In this document: in pieces, positions 47,677 to 59,630 of the stretch
How positions within the stretch are numbered: the first letter of the stretch is position 1
Layout of the letters: the number at the start of each line of letters is the position of its first letter
NCBI GenBank assembly: GCA_025769875.1
Contig: JAGFNK010000126.1
Span: forward strand, 1 to 64,000
DNA length: 64,000 nt
Direction of reading: 5' to 3'
From: Russula earlei
Lineage: Eukaryota; Basidiomycota; Agaricomycetes; Russulales; Russulaceae
Made by a program: the position numbers and the translations under genes
Notes under the pieces: generated by a model
Told to the model about the DNA's origin: nothing
What the model saw: only the letters and a program-made list of their open reading frames with translations
Databases searched by the model: none

Positions 47677-48815
47677 GGAATGGGTAACCTGAAGTGGGTT
47701 TGTCATCCCAAATCAAGAGTGAAAATGGACAATGGCAGGTTTTGATTGCAAAGATCACAGCGAAGTCAGCCAGGTTGCTTTCACGAGAAGGAAAATCATG
47801 ATGAAAGGCACAAATCAGAGCATGCCCTTTCAAGAGCCAAAACCGGGTTCAGGGAAGAGCATACTCTGGTTCGTGATCATGAGACCATCCTAAGTCAAGA
47901 CGTTCTGAAAAGAAAGTAAAAATCGGGGGCCTTCTTGAGGCTCGAAAGGACGACCGCTGTAGTGTCTCGCCTTGGCGAGTGTCGGTCCCAACCTCATGAC
48001 CATTGAAGGAAACAGTAGGAAGGATTACGAGACGAGACGACCTCGGAACAGAATTGTAGTCTCAGAAAATAGAGCGACTGTTATAGAATTCACGAATTGT
48101 AAGCTTGGTTGTAGATTCCTTAAAACTTGGGACATAATCTTCTGCCGTGGACTCGCTCATCCCTGCGTAAGTTCAGACTGACACCTTCCATTTCGTTGGA
48201 GGTGTTCTTCATCTTCAAGTTGCGTTGGGTGGCCTCCAGAAGCTCTCTCCTGTTGACGCCTGATTTCTGAAGCGTGCATTGATCTTCATGTCAGACACAA
48301 ACGATGTGAAAACGTATCATGGAGGGCTCGGAGACGCAGGTCGCCCGGTCTGGGGACGTTATCCGCTTGGAAGGAAGGATAGGTCTTGTCACACCGATTT
48401 AGAGAATCTGGAACGAAACAGTCACAGATCATATGAAGTCGAGCAAAACCCTTTTTCCGCCAAGACGGTGGCGCGGGACAAACATCGGAGCAGATCTCCT
48501 CACCATTGGGAGTATCCTGACAACATGTTAACACGGTCGCCGAGGGCGGCAGACGGATGGCATTTACGGTCGGGAAGAGCCACTTCATCTGTAACGGAGT
48601 TTCTCAGGATGGATGTACATTGTTGGTGGAGTCGGAGAGAACGCAAGGCTAACGTGACTGATGCTTTCGAAGTCGATTTTTGTCTGCTGCCAGTGCTCTC
48701 TGTAAGCTGCCGAAACGATAGAAGGACGGAAACAAACAGGGGGCGGGGGATCAGGGCAACAAGAGGTCCCGGTTGATCGATGATTCGGAGTATACCATGT
48801 TCGTTCCCACTTGTC
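47677..48815. repeat. 1.1-kb direct duplication, right copy
   Basis: Counterpart of 38252-39327. It is slightly longer because of short insertions, for example near 48185-48220 and 48440-48450. Confidence 0.75.
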
Positions 48816-49156
48816 ATTCATTCAGGTTCTGCGTTGTTCAGGACTGGTCATAGTCACCACCCACCGCCCACACCCTGCGACTCCACGTCGCGAATGTCGT
48901 TGCGTGCTCGAAAGATCGTGTACAGAGCCTACCCATATCGCCACGTTGTCCCGCTTGAAATTCCGCCTCTTTGACTAATCAGCACAGCCTCACAGATCAT
49001 GCAGGGACAATGTTGAACTGGAACCCTGACAGATCACAAAGGTCTATATAGACCTGTCCAGTAAGGTTCTAGACCTGATTGTACATGTTACATATTAGAT
49101 TAAACAATTGTAGATACAGATATAGGGCTAGGGTTATGCTCTCTACAATATCTGGC

Positions 49157-52100
49157 TAGTGCTGTTCTGGCCTGGCTTGGCCTGAAATCCCCAGCTTTGG
49201 CTTGGCTCGAGGTGGCTCTGGCTTTCTCAAATCCCAGGCCAAGCCAAAGCTGTCAAACCTGGCTTGGCTTGGCCTGGCTTGGCCTAGGCCACGGCTTTTC
49301 TATGTAAAATATGAATTGGTTCCAACAGGTCACCAATGGATGCTATGACGCTACCTCACTACTCAGACCAATACATAGTCTCCGTGTCTTCATCCTCAAT
49401 CAGTAGCTCATCCCAAGAAAACCCCTCAACATCTGACTCCTCCTCAGCATCCTTTGAATTCCCTCCAGCCACATCTGCTAACTCTTCATTGTGTTCCTCC
49501 AATTCTGATGTTGACGATGGTGCAAGTTCTTGAAAGAGCAAGTCATGCTGGATTGCACATTTGATGCACTGGAGGGCCTCCATGATGTCACCCTTGAGAC
49601 AACTGCAGCGTTTTGATATTGTGATCCCCCCCTGCGAGAATGCATGCTCGCTTGAGACTGATGATGACATAATTGCAAGATAGTCCCATGCAAGTGAACC
49701 CCACGCAGGATGATAGTGTTGTGTATTGTACTATGAGATATTGTTAGCATTGTCAGAGTGTTCAGTTTGAAAAATACTTACACCCCACCACTGGACTGCC
49801 ATCCAGCCTTCTGGCACTTGCTCAGGGACATCTATATAGGCTTGGTAGTCATGAAGCCATGGCCGTTGAGGGTCATCTGGCACATCCACCCCTATATCTG
49901 CCACATTATCTTCATCATCATCAAGCTCTCGCAGTAGGGCACGCGGGCCCTTGCTCTTTGTTGATAGTACTGGTCGTGTTGTTGTGGGACTGCTACACAA
50001 TCGTAGCCACCGTTCTTTGAACTGAAAGTACTTAGCTCCAAAAATGTAAGACAGGAACTGAGATATACCTCCTCCTCAACACATCTGAGGATGTCCTCCT
50101 GGAGCATGGTTGACCAATGCTTCTTGAAGTATCTGATTTTCTCCTTTGGATTAAGGACTAGACATATATCAGCAATGCCAAGGTGTAGGATAAGAGGTAA
50201 TCATACTCATTGACATGATGTACACCAGTGAATCGGTTGTCTTCTCATAGTAATTGTCAATCTTCTCACATGTGGCATGAAGGGCTGAGATGAATGGCTG
50301 AAATCTTGGACAGCCCACGCGACTGGTCCATGCTCAGTGAAGAGCTTCCAATGCAGGGATTGCATAATGGAGAGTCAGGACATTGTCAGATGAAAATGCC
50401 TGTTGAGCATTATCGGCATGCTGAAGAATGTCAACATTTGATTTAAATATATAATGGCAGACATACACTTAGCAAGCCAAGGAAGATATTTATGCACACC
50501 AATTCCTCACTTGTAAGCTTCAGTTTGCATATCTTATCCTGTTTCACAGAGTCATGTTCTTCCCAACAAAGCTCATCAAAAAAGGCATCAATGCACTGTG
50601 GAAAAGAAATAAGGCAGAGAGATCTTCATTTGAAACTGGTTACTCACATCCTTTTTTCTTTCTGCATGATCAAGCATCAAATACATTGATGACCACCGCA
50701 CCTTCATATCAAGTATAAGTTGAACTACAGACCTGTGATTTACCTTATTCTGAATTGTTTTCCACATTTCTTTGTACTTTGATGAGGAGCATTCCTGATT
50801 GGAGGTAAGCAATGTCAATGTTCTCAGGCTAAGTATCAATACCTGCCTTGACAACGATTGCCCTTGCTGTATGTTGAGATGAGCATTTGTGTTGCCAGGT
50901 TGATGACATGTGTGAGACAGCTATTGTTTGTGAGTAAGTGAACACGGTAAGCTTGTGGACTAATGTACTTGATCTTTCTCTTACTCCAGTCGTAGTTCTT
51001 GCCTGTAGTTGTCTTCAATCGTGCAGCAAATTCCTTCATCATTGCTGTATTGTTGCTCATGTTATTGCAGGTGACATGGCCAACCTTGGTAGAGGATAAG
51101 CATGATCAGAGCATGATAGCAATGATACACTTACCTTATGCTCAATTCCAACACGTCTAACAATCTTGAATAGAGCTTGACCAAGCCATTCACCATTGTG
51201 TGTGTTGTTGAGTTGGGTGAAACCAATCAGAGCACTCTTGAGTTCCCATTTGCAAGGGGCTGGCTCCTTGATCCAGTGTGCTGTGACCACAAAGTAGCCG
51301 TCTGTGTTTCCCACCTGCCATGCGTCACATGTCAAGCTAGCTTCGCCTTGAATGGTAGGACCCTGTAAAACAATGAGAAATGAACAAAAGGGCCAGAGAT
51401 CATGTACTTTGAGCTGGGATTTCAATGTCATAAGGTGGTTCTTGAACATGCGCATAATTTCTGCCCGGGTTGCCTTCCAACCTGGAATCTTCACCCCATC
51501 CGTTGCCCACAAAGCAATGGCAATCATCTCCGTGAATTTGGGATGTTCAAGGGCTTGGGTCGGCTAGGAATAAAAACAATGAGATGAGAGAATGAGTTGT
51601 AAAAAAGAATTACTTACCTGATCTGTCGCCACGAGCCACTCTGTTGCTGCTTGATGGAACAGCTTGTCGGAGTAAGGGATGAAAAGCTTCTTCTCTCTAA
51701 GGTCGCAATCCAGCGTGCATGTAGCCTCTTCTGTGGCTGCCTTCTGCTTTTTGACATCCCCAGGAAGCTTAGACTCAAAGTTGGCACCCTTTGCCCAGTT
51801 GTGATATTTTCTCTGAACAGAAGAAGTTTCAGAAATCAAAAAAACTTGCGAAAACCATGTACTGCATGACTTGCTTCAAGATGGTGTCATAATGTCGTGA
51901 CTTTGTCGACAAGGCTCTTGTTGGCCCTGTACATCTCACATCAATATACATGATGGGATTTTAAAGCAAGAACTCACGGGCAAAGTTTGCATGCCTTTTT
52001 TGCCTTCCCATTCACATCTTTGTCAACATCAGGATGAAAGAAGTGATCAACATCTTGTTGCTTATCTTCATGCATAGATGTATTGTTGTTAATGAACTGA

Positions 52101-52936
52101 ACATTGACATCAATGAGGAGGCCATTGGCATCGGTCGCATGTGGATTGCCCAGTGTCACACTTTTCCTCTTTGCCTGTGCCATAGTTGCGATTGCACGCC
52201 TCTTTTTGGCTGTAAAGGATGTACTTGTGGATTAGAAAGTACTCATTGGAGGCAAAAGAAAAGACATACATGGAACTGACTGGTTGACAATTTCATCTTC
52301 ACTGTCGCTGTCATTGATGGACAAGTTGCTACACTTGTTTCAGGGAGACAACCCCATGCTGACTGAGGACAGTGCATGTAGATCAACATCTGGTGTTGAA
52401 GGCACAGGAGGAGGGTTGTTCTTGTTGGCTTGTTGTGAGTGAAACTCCTGAACAGCTTTGTGCTGGAAGGAAAGTTGAGGGGCCTCAGTGTTGGCAGTGT
52501 CCTTGAGCTTTGCGGTGGGATTGACAGTCCGTACTGGGTGAGTGGACATTGTCAATGCAGAAGGGGAGGAGAGCACGCAAAAATGAGCATTGGGCACAAT
52601 GAAATATAGACCACCCAAGGCTTACCTCGTACATGCACTTGAGCAAAAAGGAAGGTTGAGAGGGAGGTGCAGATATGACAATGAAAAACGATGCAGATGC
52701 GATGATAAAAATTGACAGGGAACGACGGTGTGTCCATCGAAAGTTGTTGATAAATTAAAGTTTGATGATTACCCCAAATGATCCAAGCCGGGGCTTGGAT
52801 GGCCCAGCTCCAGCTTTTCAAATCACAGGCCAGGCCAAAGCCCTCAAAAGCTGTCACTTTGGCCTGGCTCGGCCTGGCCTATTTTGGCTCAGCTTGGCCC
52901 GGCTTGCGGCCTGAGGCCAGGCCATGCACAGCACTA
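49157..52936 (-). mobile_element. hAT DNA transposon with complete ends
   Basis: Terminal inverted repeats TAGTGCTG and CAGCACTA, flanked by a perfect 8-bp target duplication TATCTGGC (49149-49156 and 52937-52944). The 8-bp length is diagnostic for hAT. Both ends have clusters of GGCCTGGC/GCTTGGC words as subterminal repeats (49180-49300 and 52800-52930). It is 3,780 bp long, inserted in LTR-4 copy 1, with a transposase on the minus strand. Confidence 0.92.
49359..52549 (-). pseudogene. hAT transposase, nearly intact, two in-frame TGA
   Basis: Starts MSTHPVRTVNP at 52549 and ends at 49359; about ten exons with short introns bearing GT-AG ends. Landmarks in order: a BED-like CKLC region with STKSRHYDTILKQVMQYM; the RNase H-like start SLTCDAWQVGNTDGYF and VTAHW; CLTHVINLATQ; DMKVRWSSMYLMLDHAER; and the C-terminal dimerisation block WMAVQWWG, then AWGSLAWDYLAI, SSVSSEHAFSQGG and an acidic tail. 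In-frame TGA codons lie at 52340-52342 and 50334-50336. The first could be bypassed by starting at MAQAKRKS (52183), but not the second. Ends are intact, so the element could still be moved by a related transposase. Confidence 0.75.
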
Positions 52937-53767
52937 TATCTGGCACATGATGCAGCCTTCAATTATGCAGCATCTGGAACATTTCCACATCACACAACAC
53001 TGGATGTGCAATATATTGGACACCTGTACTCACCCCAAATGGTCACAGGAACTGCCCTTGACCATAGGTGTATAAATACCCTACTTGTAGACAAGTATAC
53101 ATGCTCATGGTCATGCTTGTTTGCATATTGTCTGAGAATGGTAGGCATGTCTGAGTAAGATTTGATGACTATTCAGCAAAAGCAACCCATCTTCTTGATC
53201 TCAGATCTCCATGTGTGATTGGGGTGTTTCTTTACATAATCTGAAGCTCACCTGGATAGTTGGCAGGAACATACAAAAACCTTCTTTGACCATCCCTGCC
53301 CATGCTCCCTGCTGGATGTAATTAATTGAATTGAATAAGTGAGTTCTTCTTGCTCACACCATTCCTCAAAATTGGCTGTTGTTGGCCACTCCATGTGTCA
53401 TGGTAACTAGCTATGTCAGTTCTCAAGCCTGAAGTCAAGTTGATAGTAGAGGTGTGTTCAAATAAATGGGCTGGTTCCTGTTATAAAGAGTAAGGATCCC
53501 TGCAGTGGTCGAAGTGTTTTATGCTAAACAGGTTATGGCCAATAGACCCTTCCTAGTGTGACTCAGTCCATTGAGAAGCTAGGGTAAGTTTGTGATGGGA
53601 TAGACTAGGGCTGGTTCCACTAGCTATATGCACTTAGGAGCTCTGTTACCCTAAGCAACACAAAGAGAAGGTAAGTAGATAGAGGTTTGAAGAGGAAGAG
53701 CTCTTCTCAGTAGAGTGAAGAGGGACTCTTAGGGGAGGAAAGGATAGGGAGAGAGTAGATGGTGGAT

Positions 53768-53804
<37 letters not shown>

Positions 53805-54181
53805 TTGATGAAATGGAGAGGTGGATGTGGTTTGAGGATTAGAAGTGAGGTGGGTTGCAGGTAAATATGTTGGACAATAGTAGGTTGAATTCTACAAGAG
53901 ACCAAGCTTAGGGCTTTGGTCACAAAGCACTGAGTTTATATATACAGGAGAAGTGCAGCAATGGCTGCGCTTTGACTGTGCTACTAGTATAGTAGGAGTC
54001 ATAATAAGTAGGAGTCATAGAAATGAGGCCATGAATGAGTCAGAATCAAATGACTGTGCTGCACAGTAGGTGTGAAGCATTGCACAGTTGAAACTAAGAA
54101 GCAATATAAAAGGAAAGAGAACCAAACAAAGGGAAAGTAACAGCAATCCAGTGTTACCTGGATGTGTATGGATCACATAAT

Positions 54182-57100
54182 ATCTGAGTGTTGTGATCTT
54201 GCAGATCAAAAGCATGCGTGAGTGAGATCGATCGTGGGTGAGTGATGCCAATCATGCACGTGCAATTGGAACTGAGGGATTGGCCTGATACAATACTTAC
54301 TTTGATATGAGTTGATAGATACTTAGATACCTTACATCTCAACTTGTTACTGTCGTTTTCACGTGACCTTGCACTTGCCATTTTTGGATGTCATTTCGAG
54401 TGGAAAAACAAAACTGCTATATCTCAACAGTTTCTCAACAGATTGCCTTGAAACTTTGACAGTAGAACCTTATATGTTGTATCTAGGTGCAGCTAAAATA
54501 TGGGAGCCTAATATTTAGTTCTTGAAATGTCAATTTTCGGGTGGTGACATGAGTGCAAAACTTTGAACTGCCATATCTCAACTGTTTCTGAACTGATTGA
54601 CTTGAAACTTCAACAGTGGGATCCCATGTACTGTGTCTAGGTGCAGCCCAAGAGTTGGGGTCTGATTCTTAGTTTTGAAGTTTCGGTTTTTGGGTGTGAT
54701 CTGAGTTCAAAATTTCGATCTGCCATATCTCAACCGTTTCTCAATAGATTGCCTTGAAACGTGGACAGTGGGACCTTATATACTGTATCTAGGTGCAGCG
54801 AAAATATGGGAGCCTAATATTCAGTTTTTGAAGTTTGGATTTTTGGGTGCCAAGCTGTGTGCAAAATTTCACTGCTATGTCTCAACCATTTCTCAATGGA
54901 TTGTCTTGAAACTTGGACAGTGGAACCTCATGCACTGTAGCTAGATGTTTCACTCGTTGGATGTTCACGTTTTGGGGTGCCAACCCCAAGCATGATAATA
55001 TTACATTATCCCTACAGCTGAATCCATCCATGATATGATATGACTATTACAACTGTACCGTGCAAGAAGGGCACACTTAAGTTCATGGGCCTGGACAAGG
55101 ACTGAGGGAAGAGTGAAAGAGACAAAATTGAAATGATGATGCAAGGTGTGCGTTGAGGCAGCAATAGGCATCGGCATGGGTACATGTGCGTGTAGCTTCT
55201 TCAGTGAGTCTTCAGCCTCGCGTGCGCATGGTCACATCGTCGCAAAGGGGGGTGTGCACGTTCTGAGGTGTTGCCATGCATTGGAATGTGGGCACAGTGT
55301 GGGGAAGCAGGAGGGAGGAGTGTGCTTGCATTGTGTGTCAAATGTGTCGTCGCGACGTGGTGTTGCCAGGCATTGGCCGTGTTGCTGATATTGGTGCTGC
55401 TGCTGCTGTTGTTGTTGTTGTTGATCCTGGTGCTGCTGTCATGGCAGAGGCTGAGGCGTGGTCGTTTGAGGCAATGGGGTGGCGAGAGGCAAGGGTGTAG
55501 GCGATGGTGTTATGGAAAGGCATGAGCGTCTGAGGGGGTGACTTGTGTGTTGCTCGTGCTGTCATCTTGTGGGCATGGCGACGAGGTCTTTGCCACTGCA
55601 GGTGATGGCAGCACTCGTGGGTGAGGTTGTACATATGGATGGGGATGCGGTGGAAGGGGAGGAGTGGTGCGGCATGGTGCTTGCATCGGTGACCTCTCCT
55701 GTGGTGACATTGTGGTGGCAGCTGGTGATCTTTCTGTGGGGCGGCGTTGAGGTAATGATGGGCGATCCTGGATGTGTGGGAACCGCAGGGACAATGGGAG
55801 CGGGCAATGTGAAGGCATCACATTTCGGCAACCATACCTGCTGTTACGGGGCAGGGTGGGGAACACGGCGGTGTGGGTTTTGCCTGGAGTCGTGTAGAAG
55901 TGTGGCTGTGTGCGTGCATACGTTGGGCAGCAGAGAGGTGATGTCATGTTGGGCAGGAGAGCGGGTAAACACGCGCATGCACTGAGGGGGTCCAGGGGGT
56001 GTGATCCATTCGTCCTGAAGGGAAGTAGGATGTTCACATCCTCAGAAAGTGCCAAAGAGTGTCCTGCTGGTGAGAAGGGACGAGCGTGACATGTCCACAG
56101 TGATGTTGCTCAGAGGTGCCTTGGACTCCAATGTTGAGGATGCAAGAAGTAGACCTGTCTCTTCAAAGGTCTCCTGGATTGCCATCATTTGATACAAATC
56201 ATCCTGCTTCCTGTTGCGGTTGCCTCCAGGAGAGACCTGGGTGATACGGACTGGGGGTGGGATCAGCCAAAGGTATGTGCATGATATCACCACCACTTGG
56301 ATAAGCAATACATAGATTCAAATAGCATGAGAATGTGCGAGTAAACACTCCAAGTGCTAGCATGCACAAGCGAAAATCCGGAACTGCAATTGCGAATACA
56401 AGACTACAGATAGGAAAACAAGAGAGAGACAAGCAATCTGACTTATTCCTACATAGGTCTCCTGGTGCTTTTCTTATAGCTCGTCCCTTCTCACCGGCAG
56501 GACACTCTTCGGCGCTTTCTGAGGATGTGAACATCCTACTTCCCTTCACGACGAATGGATCACGCCCCCTGGACCACCTCAGTGCATGTGCATGTTTACC
56601 CACTCTCCTGCCCGGAATGACATCACCTCTCTGCTGCCCAACGTATGCACGCACACAGCCACACTTCTACACGACTCCAGGCAAAACCCACGCCGCCGTG
56701 TTCCCCACCCTGCCCCGTAACAGCAGGTATGGTTGCCGAAATGTGATGCCTTCACATTGCCCGCTCCCATTGTCCCTGCGGTTCCCACACATCCAGGATC
56801 GCCCATCATTACCTCAACGCTGCCCCACAGAAAGATCACCAGCTGCCACCACAATGTCGCCACAGGAGAGGTCACCGATGCAAGCACCATGCCGCACCAC
56901 TCCTCCCCTTCCACCGCATCCCCATCCATATGTACAACCTCACCCACGAGCGCTGCCATCACCTGCAGTGGCGAAGACCTCGTCGCCATGCCCACAAGAT
57001 GACAGCACGAGCAACACACAAGTCACCCCCTCAGACACTCATGCCTTTCCATAACACCATCGCCTACACCCTTGCCTCTCGCCACCCCATTGCCTCAAAC

Positions 57101-58599
57101 GACCATGCCTCAGCCTCTGCCATGACAGCAGCACCAGGATCAACAACAACAACAACAGCAGCAGCAGCACCAATATCAGCAACACGGCCAATGCCTGGCA
57201 ACACCACGTCGCGACGACACATTTGACACACGATGCAAGCACACTCCTCCCTCCTGCTTCCCCACACTGTGCCCGCATTCCAATGCATGGCAACACCTCA
57301 GAACGTGCACACCCCCCTTTGCGACGATGTGACCACGCGCGCGCAAGGCTGAAGACTCACTGAAGAAGCTACACGCACATGTACCCATGCCGATGCCTAT
57401 TGCTGCCTCAACGCACACCTTGCATCATCATTTCAATTTTGTCTCTTTCACTCTTTCCTCAGTCCTTGTCCAGGCCCATGAACTTAAGTGTGCCCTTCTT
57501 GCACGGTACAGTTGTAATAGTCATATCATATCATGGATGGATTCAGCTGTAGGGATAATGTAATATTATCATGCTTGGGGTTGGCACCCCAAAATGTGAA
57601 CATCCAATGAGTGAAACATCTAGCTACAGTGCATGAGGTTCCACTGTCCAAGTTTCAAGACAATCCATTGAGAAATGGTTGAGACATAGCAGTATGAAAT
57701 TTTGCACGCAGCTCGGCACCCAAAAATCCAAACTTCAAAAACTGAATATTAGGCTCCCATATTTTTGCTGCACCTAGATACAGTATATAAGGTCCCACTG
57801 TCCACGTTTCAAGGCAATCTATTGAGAAACGGTTGAGATATGGCAGATCAAAATTTCAAACTCAGATCACACCCAAAAACCGAAACTTCAAAAACTAAGA
57901 ATCAGACCCCAACTCTTGGGCTGCACCTAGATACAGTACATGGGATCCCACTGTCGAAGTTTCAAGTCAATCGGTTCAGAAACAGTTGAGATATGGCAGT
58001 TCAAAGTTTTGCACTCATGTCACCACCCGAAAATTGACATTTCAAGAACTAAATATTAGGCTCCCATATTTTAGCTGCACCTAGATACAACATATAAGGT
58101 TCTACTGTCAAAGTTTCAAGGCAATCTGTTGAGAAACTGTTGAGATATAGCAGTTTTATTTTTGCACTCGAAATGACATCCAAAAATGGCAAGTGCAAGG
58201 TCACGTGAAAACGACTGTAATTAGTGTGATGATTGTGTGCTTGATCATCAATGTGCACGCAATTTCTCATAGATCATGGACTTGCACAGCCCAGATAGTT
58301 TACCTATTTAATCTAGTAGTTAGTCCTACTATTTCCCCTCAGTGATTGCTTATGTGCATGAGTCACTGAGGTACATTCATTCAGCTATTGTACTTATGTG
58401 CTGTGGACTAATACCTAGATAGTGTTTATCTTATCTAGGTAAATATACATTACAGTGATCACTTACGCACATGTGTCACTGAGCATTTATCTTATCTAGT
58501 GACATGTTCCCATGCACATACACCAATGCGTGCATCTGACTGCTGCATGCACATTCACTCACAGAACCAAATATAGACACATATATTCACACCACAGTC
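54182..58599. mobile_element. Foldback element 2: 4.4 kb with about 1.74-kb inverted arms
   Basis: Present in LTR-3 copy 2 and absent from copy 1 at the same point. CATAAT flanks it on both sides (54176-54181 and 58600-58605). Inverted arms run from about 54348 to 56087 and from 56483 to 58220, with only scattered mismatches. The outer 580 bp of each arm consist of four tandem units of about 150 bp built on CATATCTCAACNGTTTCT and CTAGGTGCAGC. Further in is a CTG/TTG microsatellite. There is no transposase. The Pro-rich open frames of 181 and 239 codons are the same arm sequence read twice and show no known domain. Confidence 0.8.
56042..56260 (-). pseudogene. Captured Nudix-hydrolase fragment in the foldback centre
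   Basis: Minus-strand frame: after a splice-like CCCAG it reads VSPGGNRNRKQDD, then AIQETFEETGLLLAS. This fits the Nudix box GX5EX7REUXEEXGU, with Gln in place of the Arg of REU. No other part of a Nudix gene is seen, so this is one captured exon. It straddles the loop and the start of the left arm. Probably acquired from the host genome by the element. Confidence 0.6.
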
Positions 58600-58689
58600 C
58601 ATAATAAATCTACACTGAGAAAGGATCACAAGATGTAAGAGATCATGGGACTGGTAAGTAAGGGACGTATGAAAGCAAGCAGTCCATAG

Positions 58690-59074
58690 TGTTGAACCAG
58701 AACCCAAACGGATCAAAGAAGGCGAAGACCTTCATACAAGGTTCAAGATCCGCTCATAGATGTTACGTGTTAGACAGAACTTTAGTATATGCGCTTATGG
58801 CAATAGGGTTACGCATAGTACGCTATCTATCACAAGATGCAGCCTTATGCTGTGTCTAGAATGTTTCCACATCACGCGTCACTTAATGCGCGATATAGTG
58901 GACACCTGTAGTCACCTCTTTAGGACTTAGGAACAGCCCTGGGTCATAGAGGTATAAATACCATACTTGTAGATGAGTATACACATCGCTCTACACCCCA
59001 ATATCACTTGAGCATTAGCACAACCTCTAAGGTGGGTTGCTTGGCCTGTTAGCTGCGCTCTATGCTGCGCAACA
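58690..59074 (+). repeat. Solo LTR, family 4, copy 2
   Basis: TGTTGAACC...GCGCAACA with a perfect 5-bp duplication CATAG (58685-58689 and 59075-59079) and a GGTATAAATACC TATA-type box near 58955. It is inserted in LTR-3 copy 2. Confidence 0.87.
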
Positions 59075-59258
59075 CATAGTACAAGTAAGAAGTAAACATG
59101 AAGGGAAAATGTTGTAACACCATGGGGTATCCACTGTGCTCCCAGTCATAATTGAGACCTCTCCTCTTTCCAGAATAGGCAGTGATCTTTGAAGGGCCAT
59201 TTGTGAATTTCAAACATTGTGTGGCACAAGGTGCACTCAGGCTGGAATGGGCAGATGG

Positions 59259-59488
59259 TGTTGGAGTTGTGGCCAGCCACAGCATGACGAGTCAGTCATG
59301 TGCTCACGTGGTGCGTGACAAACAAGCTTTTACGGAATTTTCTCATCCCTCAGTCTTCTACAATAAGACTGAGGTCAGTCACACACTCAGTTACTTCGCA
59401 CATGTAACTAATTACTCCTTTAGCATTCGCTACAGGTTAGAACACTTCTTAATACAGTCTTCTACAATAAGACTGAGCATGTGCTACA
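59259..59488. repeat. Solo LTR, family 7
   Basis: TGTTGGAG...GTGCTACA with a perfect 5-bp duplication GATGG (59254-59258 and 59489-59493). It contains the hairpin CAGTCTTCTACAATAAGACTG twice. It is inserted in MULE copy 2. Confidence 0.75.
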
Positions 59489-59630
59489 GATGGGGCAAAT
59501 GGTGTGCCAATTAATTGGAAACACAATAACATTTCTTTTTTGTTTGGGAGGGGACTCGGAAAAGGGTAAGTAGTTATCTTGTTATTAACTTGCTAATTCT
59601 TGATCATCCAACCCACTGCTAAGGTCAAAG

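Larger units (their letters stand above)
49011..53103 (+). repeat. LTR family 4, copy 1, split by a hAT element
   Basis: Starts TGTTGAACTGGAACC at 49011. The two parts, 49011-49156 and 52945-about 53103, align with the complete copy 58690-59074, including the GTATAAATACC TATA-type box (near 53070). The last 80 or so bases are missing where it meets MULE copy 2. Confidence 0.7.
53396..59119 (-). repeat. LTR family 3, copy 2, carrying two nested elements
   Basis: TGTCATGG...TTGTAACA with a perfect 5-bp duplication CCATG (53391-53395 and 59120-59124). Its own sequence is 53396-about 54181, about 58600-58689 and 59075-59119, matching LTR-3 copy 1. It includes a (TG)n microsatellite at about 53768-53801. 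It is inserted in MULE copy 2. Confidence 0.85.
53104..59630 (-). pseudogene. MULE copy 2, transposase relic split by nested insertions
   Basis: Pieces 53104-53395 and 59120-59630 match MULE copy 1 on the opposite strand. The right piece encodes PSKITAYSGKR and YDWEHSGYPM, like the transposase N-terminus at about 17150-17230. The left piece corresponds to the following basic/FAR1-like region. The terminal repeat ends near 59630 (CCCACTGCTAAGGTC). It is split by LTR-3 copy 2 and, inside the right piece, by LTR-7. The rest of the transposase is missing at the junction with LTR-4 copy 1. Confidence 0.75.

Noticed and set aside
56335..57054. 239-codon Pro/His-rich frame in foldback element 2
   Set aside because: The same arm sequence occurs inverted at 55510-56055 with a matching frame; low complexity and no known domain. 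Treated as arm sequence, not a gene.
54182..58599. Helitron
   Set aside because: Helitrons do not have long inverted arms and do not create flanking duplications; CATAAT occurs on both sides here.
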